Shown: positions 50,195 to 59,396, counted from the stretch's first letter. The stretch: DNA of 64,000 bases from JAVKDP01 sp040222185 (GCA_040222185.1 JAVKDP010000034.1:41008-105007), one strand, 5' to 3'. The notes: a model not told the origin generated them from the sequence alone. Program-made: numbers and translations.

Positions 50195-51916
50195 TTAGAT
50201 GTTTTTCTTTTTAAGTTGATCGACAATGTATTCTGATGCCCGCATTGAAAGAGCCAATATAGTCCAGGTTGGATTCTTATCTGCCTGAGAAACAAAAGGT
50301 CCTCCGTCTACAACAAATACATTATTTGCATCATGGAGTTGGTTAAAGCTATTTACGACAGATGTTTTAGGGTCAGAACCCATTCGGGTTGTTCCAACTT
50401 CGTGAATAATTCTTCCAGGAGCAGCGAGACCGTAATCGCTATCAGCACCAGGCTTGCTTCCGAGAGTAATGGCTCCCATTGAGTCAAAGATTTGCTCAAA
50501 GGTTTCGTGCATATGTTTGGACTGGTTCCGTTCGTGATCGGTCCAGTTATAATGAAAACGAAGTACCGGGATTCCAAACTCGTCAACTACATTTGGGTCG
50601 ATCTCACAATAGTTGTCATACTGAGGGATACTTTCTCCCCTTCCGGCAATACCAACCATAGCACCATAGAATCGTTTCACATCATCACGGAGCTTGGTTC
50701 CATAACCGCCGATCGTTTTTCCAAAATGACCATTTAAGTCTGTAGTATCAAAACCAATACCATAGGATGGCATGCCCATCCCTCCCCAAACTTCAAGGTG
50801 GTAACCGCGAGAGAAATCCAGGTTTTTACTATCATTTAGCCACCACGGAGTGTACACATGCATGCCTCCAACACCATCTTCATTGTACATTTTCCGATCC
50901 AGAAGCTCAGGGACCAATGCTGCTCGCCCTGCTCCGGTAGAGTCATGTAAATAACGACCTATCATTCCGCTACTATTTCCCAGGCCATCAGGGTGAGTGG
51001 CACTTTTAGAATTGAGAAGTATCCTTGCGGAACTACATGCAGAAGCTCCAAGCACTACCACTTTAGCATTAAGTACATACTCTTTTCTATCTTCCTTATT
51101 GATATAGGCAACCCCGGTAGCTTTTCCATCTTTATTTACCAGAACCTCACGAGCCATAGAGTTCACATACAGATCAACATTTCCACCGGACTTTTGCGCA
51201 GGAAAAATCAGACAAGAACCAGCAGAAAAATCTGCATAAACCTGGCAGCTGCGATTACATTGATTACAATAGAAACAAACCCCTCGATCTTCATTTATCC
51301 TTTTAGTAAGTATCGAAAGCCGGGAAGGGATAACCGGAATATTCGCTTTTCGAGCTCCTTTGATATAATATAATTCGTGCAATCTTGGTTTTGGTGCCGG
51401 GAGGAAGAAACCATCTGGCTCGTTATGAATTCCTTCTTTACTTCCAAAAACACCGATTAGTTTATCAACACGGTCATAATAAGGCTTAACATCATCGTAA
51501 CCGATGGGCCAGTTATCACCCATTCCGTCATAATCTTTACGCTTGAAATCTAAAGGGCCGAAGCGAAGCGAGATTCTTCCCCAGTGGTTTGTCCTTCCAC
51601 CAAGCATCCTTGCCCGAAACCAATCAAAGCTCGTATCATCTTTTCTGGTATAGGGTTCACCTTCTATTTCCCATCCTCCATAAAGCGCATCAAAATCGCC
51701 GAAGGCACGAGTAGTTCCTGCCCCTCTTCTGGGAGATTCCCACGGTGGACGAAGCTGGGTTCGGTGATCATTATTTGCAGGATCAAAAAACGGGCCGGCT
51801 TCAATCACGGCTACTTTTAGTCCTGCTTCTGAGAGCACCTTGGCAGACATACCTCCGCCTGCTCCCGAGCCAATAATTATGGCATCATATTCTTTAGACG
51901 TTTTTCTGGTAGACAT
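50195..51916 (-). CDS. GMC oxidoreductase, FAD sugar/alcohol dehydrogenase type
   Basis: A 573-residue flavoprotein. The FAD site is YDAIIIGSGAGGGMSAKVLSEAGLKVAVIEAG; the C-terminus has the GMC VVDGGPFVSQADKNPTWTI region. The expected His/Asn catalytic pair is not firmly placed. A cluster RGVCFYCNQCNRSCQVY contains Cys in C-x5-C-x3-C spacing, as I recall for the 3Fe-4S site of bacterial FAD glucose dehydrogenases. It has no signal peptide and is probably exported folded together with the Tat-bearing subunit encoded next. Sugar or polyol substrate unknown. Confidence 0.9.
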   Translation of the reverse strand: MSTRKTSKEYDAIIIGSGAGGGMSAKVLSEAGLKVAVIEAGPFFDPANNDHRTQLRPPWESPRRGAGTTRAFGDFDALYGGWEIEGEPYTRKDDTSFDWFRARMLGGRTNHWGRISLRFGPLDFKRKDYDGMGDNWPIGYDDVKPYYDRVDKLIGVFGSKEGIHNEPDGFFLPAPKPRLHELYYIKGARKANIPVIPSRLSILTKRINEDRGVCFYCNQCNRSCQVYADFSAGSCLIFPAQKSGGNVDLYVNSMAREVLVNKDGKATGVAYINKEDRKEYVLNAKVVVLGASACSSARILLNSKSATHPDGLGNSSGMIGRYLHDSTGAGRAALVPELLDRKMYNEDGVGGMHVYTPWWLNDSKNLDFSRGYHLEVWGGMGMPSYGIGFDTTDLNGHFGKTIGGYGTKLRDDVKRFYGAMVGIAGRGESIPQYDNYCEIDPNVVDEFGIPVLRFHYNWTDHERNQSKHMHETFEQIFDSMGAITLGSKPGADSDYGLAAPGRIIHEVGTTRMGSDPKTSVVNSFNQLHDANNVFVVDGGPFVSQADKNPTWTILALSMRASEYIVDQLKKKNI

Positions 51917-51990
51917 AGAACCTTAAGATAAATGCTTAGTTACGAGGTCTTAATTTATAAAAAACAAGGGGAGTTCAAAGGGATAAAATC

Positions 51991-52019
51991 AAGAGTACAT
52001 TCCGAAAGAATGTACTCTT
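51991..52019 (-). terminator. Hairpin terminator after the amidohydrolase pair
   Basis: AAGAGTACATTC (51991-52002) pairs perfectly with GAATGTACTCTT (52008-52019), a 12-bp stem with loop CGAAA. Read on the minus strand it follows the amidohydrolase stop by 12 bases and leads into a T-containing tract (GATTTTAT). It separates the amidohydrolase pair from the GMC gene. Confidence 0.8.
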
Positions 52020-52031
52020 TCAAAAGCAACG

Positions 52032-53219
52032 CTATTGCTTTTCACCATTTATGATAACCCCTGTTACCTGGCTTGTATATTCGAACGGGTCGCCGTTAAA
52101 TAGAACAAGGTCAGCATCTTTGCCGCGCTCCAGAGATCCTACTTGTTCCTCAATACCTAACAGCCTGGCGCTTTCAATAGTAATTGCGTCCAGGGCAGCG
52201 TTCATGTCCAACCCATTTGCAGCGGCTACAGCAGCTTCAAAAAGAACCACACGCGTTTTTGGAACATACCCTTCAAATCCGCTTTGGAACGCAAATGGGA
52301 TTCCAGCTTCATGAAGCTTTCCTGCTGTTTCGAATGAAGCATTTTTAGTGTCACCATATGTCCTGGTCATTGTTGGATGAACAAATACAGGTAGGCCAGA
52401 CGCTTTAATTTCATCCAGGATTAAGTATGCCTCAGCTGCGCCGTCGATAACCATAGGGAATCCAAACTCCTTTTGAAGCCTGATTGCCGTCATGATGTCG
52501 TTTGCCTTATGAACCGTGATTAATGCGGTGAGCTTGCCTTCAAGTAAGTCGGCCAAAGCTTCCATTCCCAGGTTTGTTGCTCCTTCTCCTTTCTTTCTCT
52601 TTTCAGCATAATCCTGTGCTTTAATAAGTTCCTGGCGAAGCATGGAAACTCCTTTTGATCTCGTTCCGGGCTTTCTAATTGCACTATTAATCATAGAACC
52701 CATAGTAAAAGCAAGCATTTTTGCCGGGACAATAACTGATTCCTCAACCGTTTCACCCGTTGTTTTAACGATCATAGTTTGTCCGCTTATCAATGCTCCC
52801 GGTCCGTGCCCGGTATGAACGGTTGTAATTCCAAGGCTTCTAAGGTGTCCAACCAATTCTTCTCGTGCGTTATAAGCATCGATCGCCCTTAGCTCAGGCT
52901 GAATAGCTGATGAGGTTTCCAGCTGATCCTGGTCATGGCGTTGGTTGTAGTGTCCTGCCAGCCCAACCACTGAGTGAACATCAATTAGTCCGGGAGTAAT
53001 AACAGCAGCTTCCATTATTTCATAGTTGGATGGAATTCTTATGTCAGATTGTTTTCCAACCCGATCAATTTTTCCGTCTTTAATTAGCACAACTCCATTT
53101 TCAATCGGATCACCGGCACTCGTGTAAACGATATCACCTTTTACGGCTATTTGAGCTTTGCTTTGTGAAACGCTAAAAAAGGCGAAAACAAACAGGGTAA
53201 ACAGTTTATAATATCTCAT
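52032..53219 (-). CDS. Exported amidohydrolase-fold protein, probable pseudoenzyme
   Basis: A 395-residue protein with a signal peptide (RYYKLFTLFVFAFFSVSQSKAQ). It has the amidohydrolase fold (ITPGLIDVHSVVGLAG, GITTVHTGHGPGALISGQT, QVGSLERGKDADLVLFNGDPFEY). The metal ligands appear lost: HxH is HSV, the later His in the LQH position of its partner is Gly (MVIDGAAEAY), and the HTDD site is QSGF. It overlaps the 436-residue active-looking partner in ATGA. A structural or regulatory subunit role is inferred. A terminator follows. Confidence 0.82.
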   Translation of the reverse strand: MRYYKLFTLFVFAFFSVSQSKAQIAVKGDIVYTSAGDPIENGVVLIKDGKIDRVGKQSDIRIPSNYEIMEAAVITPGLIDVHSVVGLAGHYNQRHDQDQLETSSAIQPELRAIDAYNAREELVGHLRSLGITTVHTGHGPGALISGQTMIVKTTGETVEESVIVPAKMLAFTMGSMINSAIRKPGTRSKGVSMLRQELIKAQDYAEKRKKGEGATNLGMEALADLLEGKLTALITVHKANDIMTAIRLQKEFGFPMVIDGAAEAYLILDEIKASGLPVFVHPTMTRTYGDTKNASFETAGKLHEAGIPFAFQSGFEGYVPKTRVVLFEAAVAAANGLDMNAALDAITIESARLLGIEEQVGSLERGKDADLVLFNGDPFEYTSQVTGVIINGEKQ

Positions 53220-54526
53220 TTCAAACCTCCATCAGTATGGTGTGTATGTACTTCGCCACGATAAATTTCATAGCCTCCTGTTGCATACTCTTTATCTTCA
53301 GGAATACTTCTATCCCACACTTTTAGCCCTTCAATCCATGTTTGTTCAACATGAGTGTATACACTGAAAGGATCTCCGGAAAGAATGATAAAATCGGCAT
53401 CCTTTCCTTTTTCCAGAGTCCCAACCCGGTCTCCTACATCCATCATTATAGCATTTGCTATTGTAACAGCTTCCAATGCTTTTTCCCTGCTCATACCAGC
53501 CCGGACCCCCATAGCCGCTGATCGAAGAAATAATCTCGAATCAGTAATGGCATCGTCTGTATGGAAACCTACCATAACTCCTGCTTTTTCGAGTACTCCA
53601 CCACTTACATTACTGAACTCTATGGCTTCCAGTTTACCGCCAAAAGAATCAAGCGTTATGATAGAAGCGGGGACCCCTGCTTCAGCGATTTCATCAGCTA
53701 CTTTATAAGCTTCACTCACGTGTTGAAGAACAAGCTTATAACCAAACTCCTGGGACAGTCGGATGGATGTTAAAATATCATCATGACGGTGGGTATGGTT
53801 ATGAACGGTTCTTTTGCCTTCCAAAACCTCTACAAGTGTTTCCATTTGTAAGTCCCTAGGAGGCATTTTGCTTTCATCTCCGTCAGCGTCAGCAATTTTC
53901 TTTTGGTAATTCTGAGCCTTAATGAATAAAGCCCGAACCATGGCAGCAGATTTTGCACGTGTTCCGGGAAATGGCGGGTTACCAATTGGATTTGTTCCGT
54001 TTGCCATTTTGAGGCCGCCATAAATATAGTTTTCCTCGTCAATTACCAGGAGCATATCTTCAATTACATTGGCTTTTCGAAGTTTCAGATATACGGTTTG
54101 CCCACTGATTAAATGTCCTGAACCCGGCATTACATTAACTGTTGTTATTCCACCGGCCAGTGCTTTTTTAAAAGTATCACTTCGTGGGTCTATGGCGTCC
54201 ATAATTCTCACATCAGGATGCAGCGCAGCTGATCGGTCGCCACCATCTCCTTCACCGATATGAGAGTGTGTATCTACAAGGCCGGGCATTAATACTTTAC
54301 CCGAAATATCGTGGACAGTAGCATTACCAGGGATTCTTGTTCGGCTATCGCCGATAGCAATTATTTTACCATCCTGTACAACAAGTACACCATTATCAAT
54401 CGGTTCACCTGAAATAGGAATGATATGAGCACCTGTAAAAGCAGTTGGTGTGGATTGAGCCAATGCTACACCGGAGGAGCAAAAGAACAACAGAGCCCAA
54501 AGAGTTAGTTTTTGAAGAGATTTCAT
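53216..54526 (-). CDS. Exported metal-dependent amidohydrolase
   Basis: A 436-residue protein with a signal peptide (ending GVALAQ). The metal site is intact: HSH in GLVDTHSHIGEGDG, VHNHTHRHDD, LVLQHVSEAYK and GFHTDDAITDSR, with a C-terminal GTLEKGKDADFIILSGDPF sheet. It resembles imidazolonepropionase-like and dipeptidase-like members of the superfamily; substrate unknown. Its stop overlaps the start of a paralogue lacking these residues. It is 86 bases downstream of a YPDILHW-family gene. Confidence 0.88.
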   Translation of the reverse strand: MKSLQKLTLWALLFFCSSGVALAQSTPTAFTGAHIIPISGEPIDNGVLVVQDGKIIAIGDSRTRIPGNATVHDISGKVLMPGLVDTHSHIGEGDGGDRSAALHPDVRIMDAIDPRSDTFKKALAGGITTVNVMPGSGHLISGQTVYLKLRKANVIEDMLLVIDEENYIYGGLKMANGTNPIGNPPFPGTRAKSAAMVRALFIKAQNYQKKIADADGDESKMPPRDLQMETLVEVLEGKRTVHNHTHRHDDILTSIRLSQEFGYKLVLQHVSEAYKVADEIAEAGVPASIITLDSFGGKLEAIEFSNVSGGVLEKAGVMVGFHTDDAITDSRLFLRSAAMGVRAGMSREKALEAVTIANAIMMDVGDRVGTLEKGKDADFIILSGDPFSVYTHVEQTWIEGLKVWDRSIPEDKEYATGGYEIYRGEVHTHHTDGGLK

Positions 54527-54612
54527 AAAAAAGGACTGGTTTTAAATCAGTCCTAAGTTATAAAAATATAGCCGTGATGAAAGGGTGTTGAAAAGTATTT
54601 ACAAGGGCCCGG

Positions 54613-55008
54613 TTAAGTCAATAGCTTTTGATCTTTATCACCATCCTGGAGTTCAGTATAGGCTTTCTGAAATTCATCAATCAGTTCCATGTAGTTCTTT
54701 GACTGGTCTAAGTCTTGTTCAATAGCCCTGTTTTTAAAGCTGATGTTTTTAGCATGTTTCAGAAAGCGCCTGAAGTTAACTTTATGTAGCTGTCCATTAT
54801 CTTTCTCTTCAACTATGATGAAGCCATCATCAGTTAGTCCTTTGTATAGATAAATAAGATTTAATTTACCTGTCTCAAAGGCCATTAGCTTTGAAAAAGG
54901 CCCGGTTATATTGGCATTTCGGGCTTTGATTTCATCGCCCTCTTTCCAATGGAGGATATCAGGGTAAAGTAAGTGAGAAGGTTGTTCTTTTTTTCTAAAA
55001 AAACTCAT
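54613..55008 (-). CDS. YPDILHW-family protein, copy B
   Basis: A 131-residue soluble protein of no recognised family, clearly paralogous to the 150-residue protein at 56519. Shared elements are MSFFRKKEQ near the start, LLYPDILHWKEGDEIKARN, a DDGFIIVEE strand, NFRRFLKHAKNISFKNRAIEQ and YMELIDEFQKAYTELQDGD. A beta-rich front half is followed by a helical tail. No signal peptide. It lies between two amidohydrolase genes, 36 bases after the 465-residue one. Confidence 0.7.
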   Translation of the reverse strand: MSFFRKKEQPSHLLYPDILHWKEGDEIKARNANITGPFSKLMAFETGKLNLIYLYKGLTDDGFIIVEEKDNGQLHKVNFRRFLKHAKNISFKNRAIEQDLDQSKNYMELIDEFQKAYTELQDGDKDQKLLT

Positions 55009-55044
55009 GTTCGAATTAAATCAATCTAAATCCAGGCTAAAAAC

Positions 55045-56442
55045 CTAATTGTACTGGCCCTCTATTTCCTGAAGTTTTTGATCTATCATTTCCTTGGATA
55101 GCCAAATACCACGAACCATTACGCCTGAATGATCTTTAATGTTCGCAATATCTTCAAGTGGATTTGAATTTACCAGGATTAAATCAGCTCGTTTTCCCTT
55201 TTCTATGGTTCCAAAATCATCCTGATGGCTGAAATATTCTCCAACATTTGTAGTGCCAGACTCAATAATTTCATAAGGATTCATTCCAGCTTCCTTCATG
55301 ATAGCCAACTCCCTGTGAATAGAGAATCCCGGGACACTGAACAGCTGAGGGGCATCGGTTCCCATTAGTATTTTTACACCAGCTTTGTTCATTTCCGAAA
55401 GCAGTAATTGGCGCAGTTCTGCTGTTTCCAGGGCATTAGCCAGGTTAAAGTTTGGGTTGCTATCGATGTTATTTCGGACAAAATTATTGTAATTATTACG
55501 AACCTGAACCGGGATATACTTCAGCTCATCATAGGCACGTAAAGCATCGTAATCAGCAGCTCCGATAATTGTTTCCCATAGTGCCTGCGTTGGAACAATC
55601 CAAACATTATGCTCCAGGGTCTTCTGTATAATTTCCGCCATTTTTTTCTCTCGCTCAGCTCCTTCATAAGCTGTTAAGTATGCGACATACCCATCAATAT
55701 GATCAATAGTTTCCTGCCCCGCGTCTATAGCTCTAACAATTCCAACATCAGAAGGAACATGACCGCCAAAAGTGATTCCAAGCTCATTGGCCTTTTCTGC
55801 CATGGCATTGTATTCAGATAAAGTAAGTCCAGGGTGAATTTTTAAAAGGTCCCAGCCCTCTTCTTTTTGTTGAATAACCTTGTTTTGCGCTTGTTCCGGA
55901 GAACTTACGGTGTTTCCATTAAAACTAGGCCCCGCCAGGTATAGATTCGGGCCAACTAACTCACCGTTATTAACCCGGTCTTTTAATTCCAGTTGGCGAT
56001 CATACCCTAACATCCCCCGTACTGTTGTGATGCCAGCAGCTACATAAAGAAATAAAGTGTTTTCAACATATTCATCGTTGAAATAAGCAGGAGCATTTGG
56101 CGAAGGGTGTGTTGGAGGGACATGACCATGCATTTCAGCTAACCCTGGAATTACATATTTACCTGTTCCATCAATTTTTACAGTTCCGGGTAGTAATTTC
56201 ACTTTATCACCAGGGATAATGCTGACAATTCGGTCACCATTTATAACAACCGTTTGTTTCTCCAGGACGAGTCCATCTTCCGTCATGGGGATGACCGATA
56301 CATTTGTGATGGCGTACTTCGTTAGGTCTTTTGTGTTTATATCATCAGCAGAAACGGCACCTTTGCCAAATTCTGAAGGTCCAAAAGCATAATAGGCTAA
56401 AAGGATTGCTAAAACGGATAAAAATGTAAGGAGCTTTTTCAT
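55045..56442 (-). CDS. Membrane-anchored imidazolonepropionase-like amidohydrolase
   Basis: A 465-residue protein with an N-terminal hydrophobic anchor or signal (KKLLTFLSVLAILLAYYAF). A full amidohydrolase metal site is visible: HGH in IPGLAEMHGHVPPTH, the lysine in LLKIHPGLT, His in TFGGHVPSD and ETIDHIDGY, and the Asp in ILMGTDAPQLFSV. It resembles exported imidazolonepropionase-like hydrolases, some of which act on peptides or nucleosides; substrate unknown. It sits between the two YPDILHW paralogues on the same strand. Confidence 0.9.
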   Translation of the reverse strand: MKKLLTFLSVLAILLAYYAFGPSEFGKGAVSADDINTKDLTKYAITNVSVIPMTEDGLVLEKQTVVINGDRIVSIIPGDKVKLLPGTVKIDGTGKYVIPGLAEMHGHVPPTHPSPNAPAYFNDEYVENTLFLYVAAGITTVRGMLGYDRQLELKDRVNNGELVGPNLYLAGPSFNGNTVSSPEQAQNKVIQQKEEGWDLLKIHPGLTLSEYNAMAEKANELGITFGGHVPSDVGIVRAIDAGQETIDHIDGYVAYLTAYEGAEREKKMAEIIQKTLEHNVWIVPTQALWETIIGAADYDALRAYDELKYIPVQVRNNYNNFVRNNIDSNPNFNLANALETAELRQLLLSEMNKAGVKILMGTDAPQLFSVPGFSIHRELAIMKEAGMNPYEIIESGTTNVGEYFSHQDDFGTIEKGKRADLILVNSNPLEDIANIKDHSGVMVRGIWLSKEMIDQKLQEIEGQYN

Positions 56443-56518
56443 AATAGAAGGAAAAGTTGAATGTGCTAACGTAAATAAGTGAAATCTAAGTGCGTCTTAC
56501 AAGGCTTACTTCTTCGTT

Positions 56519-56971
56519 TTATGAAGTTTTACTCTCATCGGATTCATTGGGCCCTAACCTTTTAGGATGATTGTCGCCTTCCTGGAGTTCGTTAAATGCT
56601 TTCTGAAAGGTGTTCATTAGTTCCATATAATCGGAAGTGCCTTTGAGTTTCATTTCCAGCATTCGGTTCTTGAGGCTTTCATTCCGGGCTTTTTTGATGA
56701 AACGATAGAACTCGAATTCAAGCATATCTCCGTCTTCATCTTTCACGTAAATTTTACCGTTCGCATCTACGCCTTCAAAAGTAAAAAATGCTTTTGCATA
56801 GCCACCACCGGCAGGAGTGTATTTGTGTACTTCCGGCCAGGAAATTCTATTTCCCCCGATCGCATTAACAATATTCCAGCAATAAAGGTTATCTCCTTCC
56901 CTCCAATGAAGAATGTCCGGGTACCAGATATGTGGTGCTACCCCTTTCTTTTTATTCTTAAATAATCCCAT
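56519..56971 (-). CDS. YPDILHW-family protein, copy A
   Basis: A 150-residue soluble protein of no recognised family, paralogous to the gene at 54613. It shares MGLFKNKKK at the start, IWYPDILHWREGDNLYCWN, NGKIYVKDEDGD, EFYRFIKKARNESLKNRMLE and YMELMNTFQKAFNELQEGD. Compared with copy B it has an insertion near residues 45-65 (PEVHKYTPAGGGYAKAFFTF). It is 76 bases upstream of the 465-residue amidohydrolase. Function unknown. Confidence 0.7.
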   Translation of the reverse strand: MGLFKNKKKGVAPHIWYPDILHWREGDNLYCWNIVNAIGGNRISWPEVHKYTPAGGGYAKAFFTFEGVDANGKIYVKDEDGDMLEFEFYRFIKKARNESLKNRMLEMKLKGTSDYMELMNTFQKAFNELQEGDNHPKRLGPNESDESKTS

Positions 56972-57032
56972 AGAAAACTTTTTAAATCCGTGTAATGAAG
57001 TGGTAAAATGTAGTTCTTTTTTAAAAGAGAGT

Positions 57033-57752
57033 TTATGAATTACCTACAGAGCCCTGCATCTTCAAAACATTACCCTGTTTTAGAGTTCCCAACTTAAGGC
57101 TTCCTTTATAAAAGAAGAAGAGGCTTATTGCCATAATTGTGTGTGCAATATCAAGATGGTTAAACCAGATGCTGAGCTGGATATTATTCAGGTAAACAGC
57201 AAGTGAGGAAGACAGGAGCAGTGTAGAAAGAACAAAGTACTTACTACCCTTATTATGAGTCTTTATATAAGCGTAAGAATGAAGCGGTAAAACTACCAAA
57301 AGGAACCCAATTGCCAGGTGAATCTGTACATACAGAAAAGAAGCATTTACAACAGTTAGATAAGTCATACTAATAAAAACCAGGATTACCATTCCATTGA
57401 TGAACCTGTTTAGCACATCGCTGATAAGGGGTTTAACAAACAAGAGAGTAGCTTTTTGAATACAGAAAAGGCCAATAGAGCTTATAACCCAGCTCGGAAT
57501 TTTCCAGCCCACTCCAAAATTGTACTGGAAAGCATGCCCGAAAATGCCCCCAATAAGTGTAGCAATACCCATACATAAAAAATAGTAACGGAGATATGGC
57601 TTTATGGTACCTAGAGCTGAAACCTTGCTAAGTTTGATGAATGCATATACACAAACTGCTGTAACCCACAGATCAGTAAAGGTGACCATGGGTTCCATTA
57701 TGGTGACGCCAAAAAGCTCGATAGAGGGTTGACCAGAAGGAGAGTTCATCAT
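57033..57752 (-). CDS. DUF6962-like seven-helix membrane protein
   Basis: A 239-residue integral membrane protein with about seven hydrophobic segments. The start region ELFGVTIMEPMVTFTDLWVTAVC and the GGIFGHAFQYNF loop recall the DUF6962 family, whose function is not known. A late HLDIAHTIMAIS helix has two histidines that could bind metal, as in PAQR/ceramidase-type folds (speculative). It lies between the YPDILHW copy A gene and the GH5 gene on the same strand. Confidence 0.6.
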   Translation of the reverse strand: MMNSPSGQPSIELFGVTIMEPMVTFTDLWVTAVCVYAFIKLSKVSALGTIKPYLRYYFLCMGIATLIGGIFGHAFQYNFGVGWKIPSWVISSIGLFCIQKATLLFVKPLISDVLNRFINGMVILVFISMTYLTVVNASFLYVQIHLAIGFLLVVLPLHSYAYIKTHNKGSKYFVLSTLLLSSSLAVYLNNIQLSIWFNHLDIAHTIMAISLFFFYKGSLKLGTLKQGNVLKMQGSVGNS

Positions 57753-57808
57753 GCAAGCTTAAGGGCAAAATCTTAAAAACAAAAGCACAAATTGCAGAAT
57801 CTGGAAAC

Positions 57809-58846
57809 TTAATTCGTTTTTGTAAGTCCGTTCAAAAGATCAACATCCCATGCCCCGGTATTTGGATTATAGATGCCGAAACCTGATGCAAACTCCCAGT
57901 AGTGGTAGCTCATATCATTTGCCAGGGCAAAGCTTACAATAGCGGCTGTCCAGCGCCCGCGTGAAGGAGAATCAGCTTTACTGTATGCTCCAAACTCACC
58001 AATATTAATAGGAACGCCACGATCTTCTCCCCAATCAACGATGGTTTGAAAGTGATTCTCAACCGCGGAAACTTCTTCGGGAGTTCCATCCCAGGTTGTG
58101 CCAAGCCATGGGTCAGAATTGTCAACCCATTCGGCGCCCTGGTGAGTAAACTGAAATGGCTCGTAGTAGTGGACCGTAACAATAAGGTTTCCATCATCTG
58201 GAATATCCAGTTTTAAAAGTCCGGGAATACCACCCCACTCGGCGGCACCAATAACTACAGTGCGATATGGGTTGTGCTCACGGATTTTTTCCAGTCCCAG
58301 TGGTAATAATTGATTCCAAAGTTCAGCGGTCAGTGCTCCATGAGGCTCATTTAGAATCTCAAATAACACTTCAGCGGGTTGATCTTTGTATCGTAGAGAA
58401 AGTTGCTCCCAAATGGCTAAAAACTTATCTCTCTCTCCAACCGGGTTGTCAAAAATCTCTTCATAATGATGAATATTGAACATTACCATCAGGTCATTTT
58501 GTAAAGCCTGTGCTATAGCCCAATCTACTCTTTCCAAAAAGCCTTCATCAATGGTGTAAGGAGCCTCAGCTGAAGTATGAGCTGACCAACGAACCGGGAT
58601 TCGCACACTACTAAACCCGGCTTGTTTTATCAACGAAAACCATTCAGCCTGTAAGGTAATACCCCAATCTCCTTCATTCGGAGCTTCAAGTGCATTTCCA
58701 AGATTAATGCCTCGCCCAAGCGCGATGTTCTGGGCAAAAGGATCGAGAGGACCGCTAATGCCGACAGGGATTTCTGTTCCGGACTTGGTGTCTTTACAAC
58801 CGGTGTAAAAAAGTCCAACAAATAGTAGAAGTACCAGGGTTCTCAT
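57809..58846 (-). CDS. Glycoside hydrolase family 5 lipoprotein
   Basis: A 345-residue lipoprotein with lipobox FYTGC (Cys17). The GH5 barrel shows GRGINLGNALEAPNEGDWG at the start, VRIPVRWSAH, FNIHHYEE, the acid/base E167 in LFEILNEPHG, VTVHYYEPFQFTHQG, and the nucleophile E284 in NIGEFGAYSK. It should cleave beta-1,4-glucan or a related plant or algal polysaccharide at the cell surface. No SusC/SusD genes are near, so it is an isolated enzyme rather than part of a polysaccharide locus. Confidence 0.94.
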   Translation of the reverse strand: MRTLVLLLFVGLFYTGCKDTKSGTEIPVGISGPLDPFAQNIALGRGINLGNALEAPNEGDWGITLQAEWFSLIKQAGFSSVRIPVRWSAHTSAEAPYTIDEGFLERVDWAIAQALQNDLMVMFNIHHYEEIFDNPVGERDKFLAIWEQLSLRYKDQPAEVLFEILNEPHGALTAELWNQLLPLGLEKIREHNPYRTVVIGAAEWGGIPGLLKLDIPDDGNLIVTVHYYEPFQFTHQGAEWVDNSDPWLGTTWDGTPEEVSAVENHFQTIVDWGEDRGVPINIGEFGAYSKADSPSRGRWTAAIVSFALANDMSYHYWEFASGFGIYNPNTGAWDVDLLNGLTKTN

Positions 58847-58934
58847 GACAAGTTTTTTTGAGTGAAAATGAGTGAACTGAAGTTTAAATAGAATCCTTCA
58901 AAAGGTCATGTTAGAAAAAAATTCTCACGAAGAC

Positions 58935-59396
58935 CTACTCCTCTGATTTTGGAAGAATTGAGTTCTCAATTTCTGATTCACTAATAGATGTGATATTACC
59001 CAAATCTTCAATCTGGGATGAGGCCTCTTTAATAATCTCTTCATAAAGTGATAGTACTTCAGGAGAAAAACCGGGCGTTCGATCAGCGGTCATTTTAAAA
59101 AGCTGCATCTGGTTAAGGAAGTTATTCAAAATATGGTGAGTGGAAGCCATCATAGCCCGGTAAATCTTGATCTTTTCAAGTTCAACCGTTTTATACCTTC
59201 TCCTCCTTATTGAATCGGCTAGGGTAAAGAAAGAAAAAATGAAAAGAGGAATAATAAGTTCATCGATTTCATATTCCTCTACATCTTCCAGGACGCCATG
59301 CATTCGTTCAAAGAGGTCTAACTCGAAGACAATAGTAACTACCCAGGTTATAGTGGATATAACCAGACCCAGAATCGTTAACCTGTAGTTTTTCAT
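58935..59396 (-). CDS. Two-helix membrane protein with DHp-like helix, no kinase domain
   Basis: A 153-residue protein with two membrane segments (about 8-28 and 46-62), a basic cytoplasmic loop, and helices containing MMASTHHILNNFLNQMQLFKM near residues 86-106. This resembles the histidine-bearing dimerisation helix of histidine kinases, yet no ATPase domain follows; the protein ends after another 45 residues. It could be a degenerate sensor, a phosphotransfer-type partner or a dominant-negative dimeriser. The similarity is by eye only. Confidence 0.6.
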   Translation of the reverse strand: MKNYRLTILGLVISTITWVVTIVFELDLFERMHGVLEDVEEYEIDELIIPLFIFSFFTLADSIRRRRYKTVELEKIKIYRAMMASTHHILNNFLNQMQLFKMTADRTPGFSPEVLSLYEEIIKEASSQIEDLGNITSISESEIENSILPKSEE

